A stretch of DNA of 64,000 nt, from positions 124,001-188,000 of the forward strand of contig NW_026893683.1 in NCBI RefSeq assembly GCF_032452875.1, given 5' to 3'. Source of the stretch: Bos javanicus. Lineage: Eukaryota > Chordata > Mammalia > Artiodactyla > Bovidae. The translations under genes and the position numbers were made by a program. Each line of letters starts with the position of its first letter. Within the stretch, counting starts at the first letter, position 1. Positions 47,515 through 60,809 of the stretch are shown here, one piece after another. Below the pieces are notes generated by a model, which saw only the letters and a program-made list of their open reading frames with translations, was not told where the DNA came from and searched no databases.

Positions 47515-47993
47515 TAATCACGTGACTGAGCATGCACTGTTCACGTGGCTGATCACACAACTATCACGTGACTGATCATGCACTGATCACGTGGCTCTCA
47601 TGCACTGATCACGTGTTTATCAGGCAACGATCAGTGACTGACAGGCGCTGATCATGGGACTGTGCACGCACTGTTCACGTGGCTATCATGCACTGATCAC
47701 GTGACTGCGCATGCACTGATGACGTGGCTGTTCGGGCACTGATCACGTGTTTATCAGGCAGTGATCAGTGACTGACAGGCGCTGATCAGGGGACTGTGCA
47801 CGCACTGATCAGGTGGCTGATCAGAAACTGACCACCTGACTGTGCATGCAGTGATCACGTGGCTGGTCGTTCACTGATCACGTGTTTATCATACGGTGAT
47901 CAGGTGACTGAGAGGCGCTGATCACGTGAATGTGCCGTCACTGATCACGTGGCTGAGCAGGCACTGATATCGTGACTGAGCATGCACTGATCA

Positions 47994-48616
47994 TGTGCCG
48001 GGAGCCGGGGAGGCATTCCACTCTGGACAAAGGTCATGAGGAAGGAGGCTCGGCATACGCAAATGCGGGATCGAGCGTCAGGAGTCCACCCGGATATTCT
48101 CGAGCATCTCCCCCCGAAAAAACCAGAGTCTGCCTACTGTATTGCTTTGTGCTCTCACCTCTGATTTCACTGGGGGCTGTCCCCCACCACCATCTCGCTC
48201 TCTCTGTCAAAGAGTTAACTTAGAGCTCCAATTCATAAAGTTCCTTGTCATTCTTCCCTTTAACTTCCAGCTGAGTCTCCATCTGGAGCGCGGAACCCAC
48301 CACGCTTACTAATTATGCCTGGGCTGCTAAGACCCACTCGAGAAGGTGTCTAGGGTGAGGCACCTTTCGCTATTCGAGAGGGCGCCTGCGGCCTACGTAA
48401 GTGGTGCAAACTTCTTGTCTTGAAGTTTGATTGGTCTTCCGCATAAACCAAGCTACTCAGTCTCTTTTCTCCACCGAAATTTCCTACTGAGCTCTCCTCA
48501 TACTATCATTCTTGACATCTCTGATTAGCATATAAATAGTCACCTAGGCCATCTCTCCTTCGAATACCCTGGATCAGTTGGGGCTGGTCCCCGGCAGGTG
48601 GCGACCGAACAGGGAC
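47994..48616 (+). mobile_element. LTR+PBS insert, copy 24 (type d)
   Basis: Type d with private CGAGCGTCAGG and AACTTAGAGCTCC. It has AATAGTCACCTAGG, shared with copies 27 and 30. Confidence 0.92.
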
Positions 48617-49271
48617 CTCAGGAGGCAATACTCAAAGAGCTGAGCAGACACGAACCACGCAATCAGCAGGCAATAAGCATGGAGCTCAGCAGTGACGAAT
48701 CATGCTGCTCAACTGGCAATAATCAAGCACGTGACCAGGCAGGAATCACGCAGCTCAGCTGGCAATTGTCAAGCAGATGAGCCGACAGGAATCACGCAGC
48801 TCAGATGGCAATTGTCATGCAGATGAGCCGGCAGGAATCACGCAGCTCAGCAGGCCCTGATCACGTGACTCTGCAGGCACTGATCACGTGGCTGATCAAG
48901 TCCAGATCACGTGACTGAGCAGGCACTGATCACGTGGCTATCATGCACTGATGACGTGACTGCGCATGCAATGATGACGTGGCTGTTCGGGCACTGATCA
49001 CATGGCTCATCATGCACTGATCACGTGTTTATCAGGCAGTGATCAGTGACTGACAGGCGCTGATCAGGGGACTGTGCACGCACTGATCAGGTGGCTGATC
49101 AGGAACTGACCACCTGACTGCGCATGCAGTGATCACGTGGCTGGTCGTTCACTGATCACGTGTTTATCATCCGGTGATCACTTGACTGAGAGGCGCTGAT
49201 CACGTGACTGTGCCGTCAGTGATCACGTGGCTGAGCAGGCACTGATATCGTGACTGAGCATGCACTGATCA
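48617..49271 (+). repeat. A segment plus 23-bp array, unit of 1278 bp
   Basis: Two 46-bp monomers and one 134-bp block. It has GATCAGGGGACTG where 31765-32419 has GATCACGGGACTG. Confidence 0.85.
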
Positions 49272-49895
49272 TGTGCCGGGAGCCGGGGAGGCATTCCACT
49301 CTGGACAAAGGTCATGAGGAAGGAGGCTCGGCATACGCAAATGCGGGATCGAGCCTCAGGAGTCCACCCGGATATTCTCGAGCATCTCCCCCCGAAAAAA
49401 ACCAGAGTCTGCCTACTGTATTGCTTTGTGCTCTCACCTCTGATTTCACTGGGCGCTGTCCCCCACCACCATCTCGCTCTCTCTGTCAAAGAGGTAACTT
49501 ACAGCTCCAATTCATAAAGTTCCTTGTCATTCTTCCCTTTAACTTCCAGCTGAGTCTCCATCTGGAGCGCAGAACCCAACACGCTTACTAATTATGCCTG
49601 GGCTGCTAAGACCCACTCGAGAAGGTGTCTAGTGTGAGGCACCTTTCGCTATTCGAGAGGGCACCTGCGGCCTACGTACGTGGTGCAAACTTCTTGTCTT
49701 GAAGTTTGATTGGTCTTCCGCGTAAACCAAGCTACTCAGTCTCTTTTCTCCACCGAATTTTCCTACTGAGCTCTCCTCATACTATTATTCTTGACATCTC
49801 CGATTAGCATATAAAGAGTCGCCTAGGCCATCTCTTCTTCGAATACCCTGGATCAGTTGGGGCTGGTCCCCGGCAGGTGGCGACCGAACAGGGAC
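49272..49895 (+). mobile_element. LTR+PBS insert, copy 25 (d/c mosaic)
   Basis: The 5' part carries the type d tract (CCCCGAAAAAAACCAG). From ACTGGGCGCTGTC onward it is type c. Confidence 0.91.
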
Positions 49896-50637
49896 CTCAG
49901 GAAGCAATACTCAAAGAGCTGAGCAGACACGAACCACGCAATCAGCAGGCAATAACCATGGAGCTCAGCAGTGACGAATCATGCTGCTCAGCTGGCAATA
50001 ATCAAGCACGTGACCAGGCAGGAATCACGCAGCTCAGCTGGCAATTGTCACGCAGATGAGCCGGCAGGAATAACGCAGCTCAGCAGGCCCTGATCACGTG
50101 ATCTGCAGGCACTGATCACGTGGCTGATCAAGTCCAGATCACGTGACTGAGCATGCACTGATCACGTGGCTATCATGCACTGATGACGTGACTGCGCATG
50201 CACTGATGACGTGGCTGATCGGGCACTGATCACATGGCTCATCATGCACTGATCACGTGTTTATCAGGCAATGATCAGTGACTGACAGGCGCTGATCATG
50301 GGACTGTGCACGCACTGATCACGTGGCTATCATGCACTGATTACGTGACTGCGCATGCACTGATGACGTGGCTGTTCGGGCACTGATCACGTGTTTATCA
50401 GGCAGTGATCAGTGACGGACAGGCGCTGATCAGGGGACTGTGCACACACTGATCAGGTGGCTGATCAGGAACTGACCACCTGACTGCGCATGCAGTGATC
50501 ACGTGGCTGGTCGTTTACTGATCACGTGTTTATCATCCGGTGATCACGTGACTGAGAGGCGCTGATCACGTGACTGTGCTGTCAGTGATCACGTGGGTGA
50601 GCAGGCACTGATATCGTGACTGAGCATGCACTGATCA
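49896..50637 (+). repeat. A segment plus 23-bp array, unit of 1366 bp
   Basis: One 46-bp monomer. It has GGAATAACGCAGC (shared with 55993-56734) and a private AATAACCATGG. Confidence 0.85.
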
Positions 50638-51260
50638 TGTGCCGGGAGCCGGGGAGGCATTCCGCTCTGGACAAAGGTCATGAGGAAGTAGGCTCAGCAT
50701 ACGCAAATGCGGGATCGAGCCTCAGGAATCCACCCGGATATTCTCGAGCATCTCCCCCCCAAAAAACCAGAGTCTGCCTACTGTATTGCTTTGTGCTCTC
50801 ACCTCTGATTTCACTGGGGTCTGTCCCCCACCACCATCTCGCTCTCTCTGTCAAAGAGTTAACTTACAGCTCCAATTCATAAAGTTCCTTGTCATTCTTC
50901 CGTTTAACTTCCAGCTGAGTCTCCATCTGGAGCGCGGAACCCACCACGCTTACTAATTATGCCTGGGCTGCTAAGACCCACTCGAGAAGGTGTCTAGGGT
51001 GAGGCACCTTTCGCTATTCGAGAGGGCGCCTGCGGCCTACGTAAGTGGTGCAAACTTCTTGTCTTGAAGTTTGATTGGTCTTCCGCGTAAACCAAGCTGC
51101 TCAGTCTCTTTTCTCCATCGAATTTTCCTACTGAGCTCTCCTCATACTATTATTCTTGACATCTCTGATTAGCATATAAATAGTCGCCTAGGCCATCTCT
51201 CCTTCGAATACCCTGGATCAGTTGGGGCTGGTCCCCGGCAGGTGGCGACCGAACAGGGAC
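50638..51260 (+). mobile_element. LTR+PBS insert, copy 26 (type b)
   Basis: Type b with GGGGTCTGTC. It opens a long unit. Confidence 0.92.
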
Positions 51261-52255
51261 CTCAGGAGGCAATACTCAAAGAGCTGAGCAGACACGAACC
51301 ACGCAATCAGCAGGCAATAAGCATGGAGCTCAGCAGTGACGAATCATGCTGCTCAACTGGCAATAATCAAGCACGTGACCAGGCAGGAATCACGCAGCTC
51401 AGCTGGCAATTGTCAAGCAGATGAGCCGAGAGGAATCACGCAGCTCAGCTGACAATTGTCATGCAGATGAGCCGGCAGGAATCACGCAGCTCAGCAGGCC
51501 CTGATCACGTGACTCTGCAGGCACTGATCACGTGGCTGATCAAGTCCAGATCACGTGACTGAGCATGCACTGATCACGTGGCTATCATGCACTGTTCACG
51601 TGGCTGATCATACACTGGTCACCTGCCTGGTCATGCACAGATCAGCTGACTAATCATGAACTGATCACGTAGCAATCATTCACTGATCACCTGGCTGATC
51701 ATGCACTGATCACGTGGCTATCATGCAATGATCACGTGGCTGATCATGCACTGATACCGAGACTGAGCATGGACTGATCACATGACTATCATGTAGTGAT
51801 CACGTGACTTAATGGTGCTGACCATGTGACTGATCATGCACTGATCACGTGACTGATCATGCAGTGATCACGTGGCTATCATGCATTACTCATGTGGCTG
51901 ATCATGCAATGATCATGTAGCTACCATGTACAGGACACGTGAATGACCATACACCCATCAGGTGACTGATCATGCACTGATCACGTGGCTATCATGCACT
52001 GACCACGAGACTGATCATGCACTGATCACGTCTATATCATGCACTGATCACATGACTGCCCATGCACTGATCACGTGGATGATCATACACTAATCATGTG
52101 ACAGATCATGCACTGATCACGTGGCTGATCATTTACTGATACCGTGACTGAGCATGGACTGATCACATGACTATCATGTAGTGATCACGTGACTTAATGG
52201 CGCTGATCATGTGACTGATCATGCGCTGATCATGTTTGCTATCATACACTGATCA

Positions 52256-52500
52256 TGTGACTCTGGAAGCAATAAACAAAGAGCTGAGTAGGCACGAATC
52301 AAACAGTCAGCAGGCAATAATCATGGAACTCAGGTGTGAGGAATCATGCTGCTCAGCTGGCAATAATCAAGCAGTTGAGCAGGCACGAATTATGCAGCAC
52401 AGCTGGCAATTGTCAAGCAGATGACAGGCAGGAATCGTGCAGCTCAGCTGGCAATTGTCAAGCAGATGAGCAGACAGTAATCACGCAGCTCAGCAGGCCC
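52256..52500 (+). repeat. LTR-free A segment, type I
   Basis: Standard type I sequence. The upstream array has a private ATACCGTGACTG. Confidence 0.86.
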
Positions 52501-53370
52501 TGATCACGTGACTGAGCATGCACTGTTCACGTGGCTGATCATACACTGATCACGTGATTGATCATGCACTGATCACGTGGCTGATCATACACTGTTCACG
52601 TGTCTGACCATGCACTGAACACGTGAATAATCATGCACTGATCACGTGACTGATAATGCACTGATCACGTGGCTATCATGCACTGCTAACTTGGCTGATC
52701 ATGCAATGATCACACAGCTACCATGTACTGGTCACGTGACTGATCATGCTCAGATCACGTGACTGATCATGCACTGATCACGTGGCTATCATGCACTGAT
52801 CACTTGGCTGGTCATACACTGATCACGCAGCTACCATGTACTGTTCACGTGACTGATCATGCAATGATGACGTAATTGATCATGGACTGATAATGTGGCT
52901 GATCATGCACTGATCACGTGACTGATCATGCACTGATCACGTGGCTGATCATGCACTGATCACGTGGCTATCATGCACTTATCACATTGCTGGACATACA
53001 TTGATCATATAGCTACCATGTACCGGTCACGTGAATGATCATACACCCATCAGGTGACTGATCATGCACTGATCACGTGGCTATCATGCACTGACCGCGA
53101 GACTGAAAATGCACTGATCACGACTAATCATGCACTGATCACATGACTGCCCATGCACTGATCATGTGGATGATCATACACTAATCATGTGACAGATCAT
53201 GCACTGATCACGTGGCTGATCATGCAATGATCACGCAGCTACCATGTACTGGTCACATGACTGATCATGCAGTGATCACGTAATTAATCATGCACTGATC
53301 ACCTGGCTTATCATGCATTGATCATGTGACTGGTCATGTGCTGATCATGTTTGGTGTCATACACTGATCA

Positions 53371-53611
53371 TGTGCCTCTGGAGGCAATGAACAAAGAGCT
53401 GAGCAGGCAGGAATCAGTCACCAGGCAATAATCATGGAACTAAGCTCTGAGAAATCATGCTGCTCAGCTGGCAATAATCAATTAGATGAGCAGGCAGGAA
53501 TTGCGCAGCACAGGTGGCAATTGTCAAGGAGATGACAGGCAGGAATCGTGCAGCTCAGCTGGCAATTGTCAAGCAGATGAGCAGACAGAAATCACGCAGC
53601 TCAGCAGGCCC
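53371..53611 (+). repeat. LTR-free A segment, type II
   Basis: Standard type II sequence. The downstream array has GACAGGTGCTGATC, shared with the copy near 59970. Confidence 0.86.
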
Positions 53612-54090
53612 TAATCACGTGACTGAGCATGCACTGTTCACGTGGCTGATCACACAACTATCACGTGACTGATCATGCACTGATCACGTGGCTCTCATGC
53701 ACTGATCACGTGTTTATCAGGCAACGATCAGTGACTGACAGGCGCTGATCATGGGACTGTGCACGCACTGTTCACGTGGCTATCATGCACTGATCACGTG
53801 ACTGCGCATGCACTGATGACGTGGCTGTTCGGGCACTGATCACGTGTTTATCAGGCAGTGATCAGTGACTGACAGGTGCTGATCAGGGGACTGTGCACGC
53901 ACTGATCAGGTGGCTGATCAGAAACTGACCACCTGACTGTGCATGCAGTGATCACGTGGCTGGTCGTTCACTGATCACGTGTTTATCATACGGTGATCAG
54001 GTGACTGAGAGGCGCTGATCACGTGAATGTGCCGTCACTGATCACGTGGCTGAGCAGGCACTGATATCGTGACTGAGCATGCACTGATCA

Positions 54091-54714
54091 TGTGCCGGGA
54101 GCCGGGGAGGCATTCCACTCTGGACAAAGGTCATGAGGAAGGAGGCTCGGCATACGCAAATGCGGGATCGAGCCTCAGGAGTCCACCCGGATATTCTCGA
54201 GCATCTCCCCCCGAAAAAAACCAGAGTCTGCCTACTGTATTGCTTTGTGCTCTCACCTCTGATTTCACTGGGGGCTGTCCCCCACCACCATCTCGCTCTC
54301 TCTGTCAAAGAGTTAACTTACAGCTCCAATTCATAAAGTTCCTTGTCATTCTTCCCTTTAACTTCCAGCTGAGTCTCCATCTGGAGCGCGGAACCCACCA
54401 CGCTTACTAATTATGCCTGGGCTGCTAAGACCCACTCGAGAAGGTGTCTAGGGTGAGGCACCTTTCGCTATTCGAGAGGGCGCCTGCGGCCTACGTAAGT
54501 GGTGCAAACTTCTTGTCTTGAAGTTTGATTGGTCTTCCGCATAAACCAAGCTACTCAGTCTCTTTTCTCCACCGAAATTTCCTACTGAGCTCTCCTCATA
54601 CTATCATTCTTGACATCTCTGATTAGCATATAAATAGTCACCTAGGCCATCTCTCCTTCGAATACCCTGGATCAGTTGGGGCTGGTCCCCGGCAGGTGGC
54701 GACCGAACAGGGAC
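54091..54714 (+). mobile_element. LTR+PBS insert, copy 27 (type d)
   Basis: Type d with AATAGTCACCTAGG. The C/A tract is one base longer than in copy 24. Confidence 0.92.
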
Positions 54715-55369
54715 CTCAGGAGGCAATACTCAAAGAGCTGAGCAGACACGAACCACGCAATCAGCAGGCAATAAGCATGGAGCTCAGCAGTGACGAATCA
54801 TGCTGCTCAACTGGCAATAATCAAGCACGTGACCAGGCAGGAATCACGCAGCTCAGCTGGCAATTGTCAAGCAGATGAGCCGACAGGAATCACGCAGCTC
54901 AGATGGCAATTGTCATGCAGATGAGCCGGCAGGAATCACGCAGCTCAGCAGGCCCTGATCACGTGACTCTGCAGGCACTGATCACGTGGCTGATCAAGTC
55001 CAGATCACGTGACTGAGCAGGCACTGATCACGTGGCTATCATGCACTGATGACGTGACTGCGCATGCAATGATGACGTGGCTGTTCGGGCACTGATCACA
55101 TGGCTCATCATGCACTGATCACGTGTTTATCAGGCAGTGATCAGTGACTGACAGGCGCTGATCAGGGGACTGTGCACGCACTGATCAGGTGGCTGATCAG
55201 GAACTGACCACCTGACTGCGCATGCAGTGATCACGTGGCTGGTCGTTCACTGATCACGTGTTTATCATCCGGTGATCACTTGACTGAGAGGCGCTGATCA
55301 CGTGACTGTGCCGTCAGTGATCACGTGGCTGAGCAGGCACTGATATCGTGACTGAGCATGCACTGATCA
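54715..55369 (+). repeat. A segment plus 23-bp array, unit of 1279 bp
   Basis: Two 46-bp monomers and one 134-bp block, as in 48617-49271. Confidence 0.85.
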
Positions 55370-55992
55370 TGTGCCGGGAGCCGGGGAGGCATTCCACTCT
55401 GGACAAAGGTCATGAGGAAGGAGGCTCGGCATACGCAAATGCGGGATCGAGCCTCAGGAGTCCACCCGGATATTCTCGAGCATCTCCCCCGAAAAAAACC
55501 AGAGTCTGCCTACTGTATTGCTTTGTGCTCTCACCTCTGATTTCACTGGGCGCTGTCCCCCACCACCATCTCGCTCTCTCTGTCAAAGAGGTAACTTACA
55601 GCTCCAATTCATAAAGTTCCTTGTCATTCTTCCCTTTAACTTCCAGCTGAGTCTCCATCTGGAGCGCAGAACCCAACACGCTTACTAATTATGCCTGGGC
55701 TGCTAAGACCCACTCGAGAAGGTGTCTAGTGTGAGGCACCTTTCGCTATTCGAGAGGGCACCTGCGGCCTACGTACGTGGTGCAAACTTCTTGTCTTGAA
55801 GTTTGATTGGTCTTCCGCGTAAACCAAGCTACTCAGTCTCTTTTCTCCACCGAATTTTCCTACTGAGCTCTCCTCATACTATTATTCTTGACATCTCCGA
55901 TTAGCATATAAAGAGTCGCCTAGGCCATCTCTTCTTCGAATACCCTGGATCAGTTGGGGCTGGTCCCCGGCAGGTGGCGACCGAACAGGGAC
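55370..55992 (+). mobile_element. LTR+PBS insert, copy 28 (d/c mosaic)
   Basis: Same mosaic as copy 25, with one C fewer (CTCCCCCGAAAAAAACC). Confidence 0.91.
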
Positions 55993-56734
55993 CTCAGGAA
56001 GCAATACTCAAAGAGCTGAGCAGACACGAACCACGCAATCAGCAGGCAATAAGCATGGAGCTCAGCAGTGACGAATCATGCTGCTCAGCTGGCAATAATC
56101 AAGCACGTGACCAGGCAGGAATCACGCAGCTCAGCTGGCAATTGTCACGCAGATGAGCCGGCAGGAATAACGCAGCTCAGCAGGCCCTGATCACGTGATC
56201 TGCAGGCACTGATCACGTGGCTGATCAAGTCCAGATCACGTGACTGAGCATGCACTGATCACGTGGCTATCATGCACTGATGACGTGACTGCGCATGCAC
56301 TGATGACGTGGCTGATCGGGCACTCATCACATGGCTCATCATGCACTGATCACGTGTTTATCAGGCAATGATCAGTGACTGACAGGCGCTGATCATGGGA
56401 CTGTGCACGCACTGATCACGTGGCTATCATGCACTGATTACGTGACTGCGCATGCACTGATGACGTGGCTGTTCGGGCACTGATCACGTGTTTATCAGGC
56501 AGTGATCAGTGACGGACAGGCGCTGATCAGGGGACTGTGCACACACTGATCAGGTGGCTGATCAGGAACTGACCACCTGACTGCGCATGCAGTGATCACG
56601 TGGCTGGTCGTTTACTGATCACGTGTTTATCATCCGGTGATCACGTGACTGAGAGGCGCTGATCACGTGACTGTGCTGTCAGTGATCACGTGGGTGAGCA
56701 GGCACTGATATCGTGACTGAGCATGCACTGATCA
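55993..56734 (+). repeat. A segment plus 23-bp array, unit of 1365 bp
   Basis: One 46-bp monomer and two 134-bp blocks. It has a private CACTCATCACATGG. Confidence 0.85.
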
Positions 56735-57357
56735 TGTGCCGGGAGCCGGGGAGGCATTCCGCTCTGGACAAAGGTCATGAGGAAGTAGGCTCAGCATACG
56801 CAAATGCGGGATCGAGCCTCAGGAATCCACCCGGATATTCTCGAGCATCTCCCCCCCAAAAAACCAGAGTCTGCCTACTGTATTGCTTTGTGCTCTCACC
56901 TCTGATTTCACTGGGGTCTGTCCCCCACCACCATCTCGCTCTCTCTGTCAAAGAGTTAACTTACAGCTCCAATTCATAAAGTTCCTTGTCATTCTTCCCT
57001 TTAACTTCCAGCTGAGTCTCCATCTGGAGCGCGGAACCCACCACGCTTACTAATTATGCCTGGGCTGCTAAGACCCACTCGAGAAGGTGTCTAGGGTGAG
57101 GCACCTTTCGCTATTCGAGAGGGCGCCTGCGGCCTACGTAAGTGGTGCAAACTTCTTGTCTTGAAGTTTGATTGGTCTTCCGCGTAAACCAAGCTGCTCA
57201 GTCTCTTTTCTCCATCGAATTTTCCTACTGAGCTCTCCTCATACTATTATTCTTGACATCTCTGATTAGCATATAAATAGTCGCCTAGGCCATCTCTCCT
57301 TCGAATACCCTGGATCAGTTGGGGCTGGTCCCCGGCAGGTGGCGACCGAACAGGGAC
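56735..57357 (+). mobile_element. LTR+PBS insert, copy 29 (type b)
   Basis: Type b with GGGGTCTGTC and CTTCCCTTTAAC; copy 26 has CTTCCGTTTAAC. Confidence 0.92.
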
Positions 57358-58352
57358 CTCAGGAGGCAATACTCAAAGAGCTGAGCAGACACGAACCACG
57401 CAATCAGCAGGCAATAAGCATGGAGCTCAGCAGTGACGAATCATGCTGCTCAACTGGCAATAATCAAGCACGTGACCAGGCAGGAATCACGCAGCTCAGC
57501 TGGCAATTGTCAAGCAGATGAGCCGAGAGGAATCACGCAGCTCAGCTGACAATTGTCATGCAGATGAGCCGGCAGGAATCACGCAGCTCAGCAGGCCCTG
57601 ATCACGTGACTCTGCAGGCACTGATCACGTGGCTGATCAAGTCCAGATCACGTGACTGAGCATGCACTGATCACGTGGCTATCATGCACTGTTCACGTGG
57701 CTGATCATACACTGGTCACCTGCCTGGTCATGCACAGATCAGCTGACTAATCATGAACTGATCACGTAGCAATCATTCACTGATCACCTGGCTGATCATG
57801 CACTGATCACGTGGCTATCATGCAATGATCACGTGGCTGATCATGCACTGATACCGAGACTGAGCATGGACTGATCACATGACTATCATGTAGTGATCAC
57901 GTGACTTAATGGTGCTGACCATGTGACTGATCATGCACTGATCACGTGACTGATCATGCAGTGATCACGTGGCTATCATGCATTACTCATGTGGCTGATC
58001 ATGCAATGATCATGTAGCTACCATGTACAGGACACGTGAATGACCATACACCCATCAGGTGACTGATCATGCACTGATCACGTGGCTATCATGCACTGAC
58101 CACGAGACTGATCATGCACTGATCACGTCTATATCATGCACTGATCACATGACTGCCCATGCACTGATCACGTGGATGATCATACACTAATCATGTGACA
58201 GATCATGCACTGATCACGTGGCTGATCATTTACTGATACCATGACTGAGCATGGACTGATCACATGACTATCATGTAGTGATCACGTGACTTAATGGCGC
58301 TGATCATGTGACTGATCATGCGCTGATCATGTTTGCTATCATACACTGATCA

Positions 58353-58597
58353 TGTGACTCTGGAAGCAATAAACAAAGAGCTGAGTAGGCACGAATCAAA
58401 CAGTCAGCAGGCAATAATCATGGAACTCAGGTGTGAGGAATCATGCTGCTCAGCTGGCAATAATCAAGCAGTTGAGCAGGCACGAATTATGCAGCACAGC
58501 TGGCAATTGTCAAGCAGATGACAGGCAGGAATCGTGCAGCTCAGCTGGCAATTGTCAAGCAGATGAGCAGACAGTAATCACGCAGCTCAGCAGGCCC
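58353..58597 (+). repeat. LTR-free A segment, type I
   Basis: Standard type I sequence within a Z long unit. Confidence 0.86.
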
Positions 58598-59467
58598 TGA
58601 TCACGTGACTGAGCATGCACTGTTCACGTGGCTGATCATACACTGATCACGTGATTGATCATGCACTGATCACGTGGCTGATCATACACTGTTCACGTGT
58701 CTGACCATGCACTGAACACGTGAATAATCATGCACTGATCACGTGACTGATAATGCACTGATCACGTGGCTATCATGCACTGCTAACTTGGCTGATCATG
58801 CAATGATCACACAGCTACCATGTACTGGTCACGTGACTGATCATGCTCAGATCACGTGACTGATCATGCACTGATCACGTGGCTATCATGCACTGATCAC
58901 TTGGCTGGTCATACACTGATCACGCAGCTACCATGTACTGTTCACGTGACTGATCATGCAATGATGACGTAATTGATCATGGACTGATAATGTGGCTGAT
59001 CATGCACTGATCACGTGACTGATCATGCACTGATCACGTGGCTGATCATGCACTGATCACGTGGCTATCATGCACTTATCACATTGCTGGACATACATTG
59101 ATCATATAGCTACCATGTACCGGTCACGTGAATGATCATACACCCATCAGGTGACTGATCATGCACTGATCACGTGGCTATCATGCACTGACCGCGAGAC
59201 TGAAAATGCACTGATCACGACTAATCATGCACTGATCACATGACTGCCCATGCACTGATCATGTGGATGATCATACACTAATCATGTGACAGATCATGCA
59301 CTGATCACGTGGCTGATCATGCAATGATCACGCAGCTACCATGTACTGGTCACATGACTGATCATGCAGTGATCACGTAATTAATCATGCACTGATCACC
59401 TGGCTTATCATGCATTGATCATGTGACTGGTCATGTGCTGATCATGTTTGGTGTCATACACTGATCA

Positions 59468-59708
59468 TGTGCCTCTGGAGGCAATGAACAAAGAGCTGAG
59501 CAGGCAGGAATCAGTCACCAGGCAATAATCATGGAACTAAGCTCTGAGAAATCATGCTGCTCAGCTGGCAATAATCAATTAGATGAGCAGGCAGGAATTG
59601 CGCAGCACAGGTGGCAATTGTCAAGGAGATGACAGGCAGGAATCGTGCAGCTCAGCTGGCAATTGTCAAGCAGATGAGCAGACAGAAATCACGCAGCTCA
59701 GCAGGCCC
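59468..59708 (+). repeat. LTR-free A segment, type II
   Basis: Standard type II sequence within a Z long unit. Confidence 0.86.
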
Positions 59709-60187
59709 TAATCACGTGACTGAGCATGCACTGTTCACGTGGCTGATCACACAACTATCACGTGACTGATCATGCACTGATCACGTGGCTCTCATGCACT
59801 GATCACGTGTTTATCAGGCAACGATCAGTGACTGACAGGCGCTGATCATGGGACTGTGCACGCACTGTTCACGTGGCTATCATGCACTGATCACGTGACT
59901 GCGCATGCACTGATGACGTGGCTGTTCGGGCACTGATCACGTGTTTATCAGGCAGTGATCAGTGACTGACAGGTGCTGATCAGGGGACTGTGCACGCACT
60001 GATCAGGTGGCTGATCAGAAACTGACCACCTGACTGTGCATGCAGTGATCACGTGGCTGGTCGTTCACTGATCACGTGTTTATCATACGGTGATCAGGTG
60101 ACTGAGAGGCGCTGATCATGTGAATGTGCCGTCACTGATCACGTGGCTGAGCAGGCACTGATATCGTGACTGAGCATGCACTGATCA

Positions 60188-60809
60188 TGTGCCGGGAGCC
60201 GGGGAGGCATTCCACTCTGGACAAAGGTCATGAGGAAGGAGGCTCGGCATACGCAAATGCGGGATCGAGCCTCAGGAGTCCACCCGGATATTCTCGAGCA
60301 TCTCCCCCCAAAAAACCAGAGTCTGCCTACTGTATTGCTTTGTGCTCTCACCTCTGATTTCACTGGGGGCTGTCCCCCACCACCATCTCGCTCTCTCTGT
60401 CAAAGAGTTAACTTACAGCTCCAATTCATAAAGTTCCTTGTCATTCTTCCCTTTAACTTCCAGCTGAGTCTCCATCTGGAGCGCGGAACCCACCACGCTT
60501 ACTAATTATGCCTGGGCTGCTAAGACCCACTCGAGAAGGTGTCTAGGGTGAGGCACCTTTCGCTATTCGAGAGGGCGCCTGCGGCCTACGTAAGTGGTGC
60601 AAACTTCTTGTCTTGAAGTTTGATTGGTCTTCCGCATAAACCAAGCTACTCAGTCTCTTTTCTCCACCGAAATTTCCTACTGAGCTCTCCTCATACTATC
60701 ATTCTTGACATCTCTGATTAGCATATAAATAGTCACCTAGGCCATCTCTCCTTCGAATACCCTGGATCAGTTGGGGCTGGTCCCCGGCAGGTGGCGACCG
60801 AACAGGGAC
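60188..60809 (+). mobile_element. LTR+PBS insert, copy 30 (type d with an a-like tract)
   Basis: Type d (CCGCATAAACC, CACCGAAATTTCC, AATAGTCACC), but the C/A tract has no G (CCCCCCAAAAAACC). This suggests local conversion. Confidence 0.91.

Larger units (their letters stand above)
37260..47993 (+). repeat. Higher-order repeat X+Z, copy 2 (10734 bp)
   Basis: Same module order as 26503-37259. The 23-bp shortfall reflects mostly one lost monomer near 46843. The last 6095 bp (41899-47993) is a Z module. Confidence 0.88.
45165..47993 (+). repeat. Long unit of Z (3450 bp LTR to LTR)
   Basis: Type I segment 46182-46426 and type II segment 47274-47514. One 23-bp monomer (CTGATCATGCACTG + ATCACGTGA) is missing near 46843 compared with its relatives. 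Confidence 0.87.
47994..54090 (+). repeat. Higher-order module Z, tandem copy (6097 bp)
   Basis: LTR order d, c, b, [long]; LTR start intervals 1278, 1366, 3453. The previous Z copies were each separated by an X module. From here Z follows Z directly. Confidence 0.88.
51261..54090 (+). repeat. Long unit of Z (3453 bp LTR to LTR)
   Basis: Type I segment 52256-52500 and type II segment 53371-53611. It lacks one 22-bp monomer near 51740 (ATGATCACGTGGCTGATC), a loss shared with the long units starting at 57358 and 63453. Confidence 0.87.
54091..60187 (+). repeat. Higher-order module Z, tandem copy (6097 bp)
   Basis: Exactly the same length as 47994-54090, with the same order d, c, b, [long]. 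Few differences were noticed by eye. Confidence 0.88.
57358..60187 (+). repeat. Long unit of Z (3453 bp LTR to LTR)
   Basis: Type I segment 58353-58597 and type II segment 59468-59708. It shares the 22-bp monomer loss near 57836 with 51261-54090. Confidence 0.87.
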
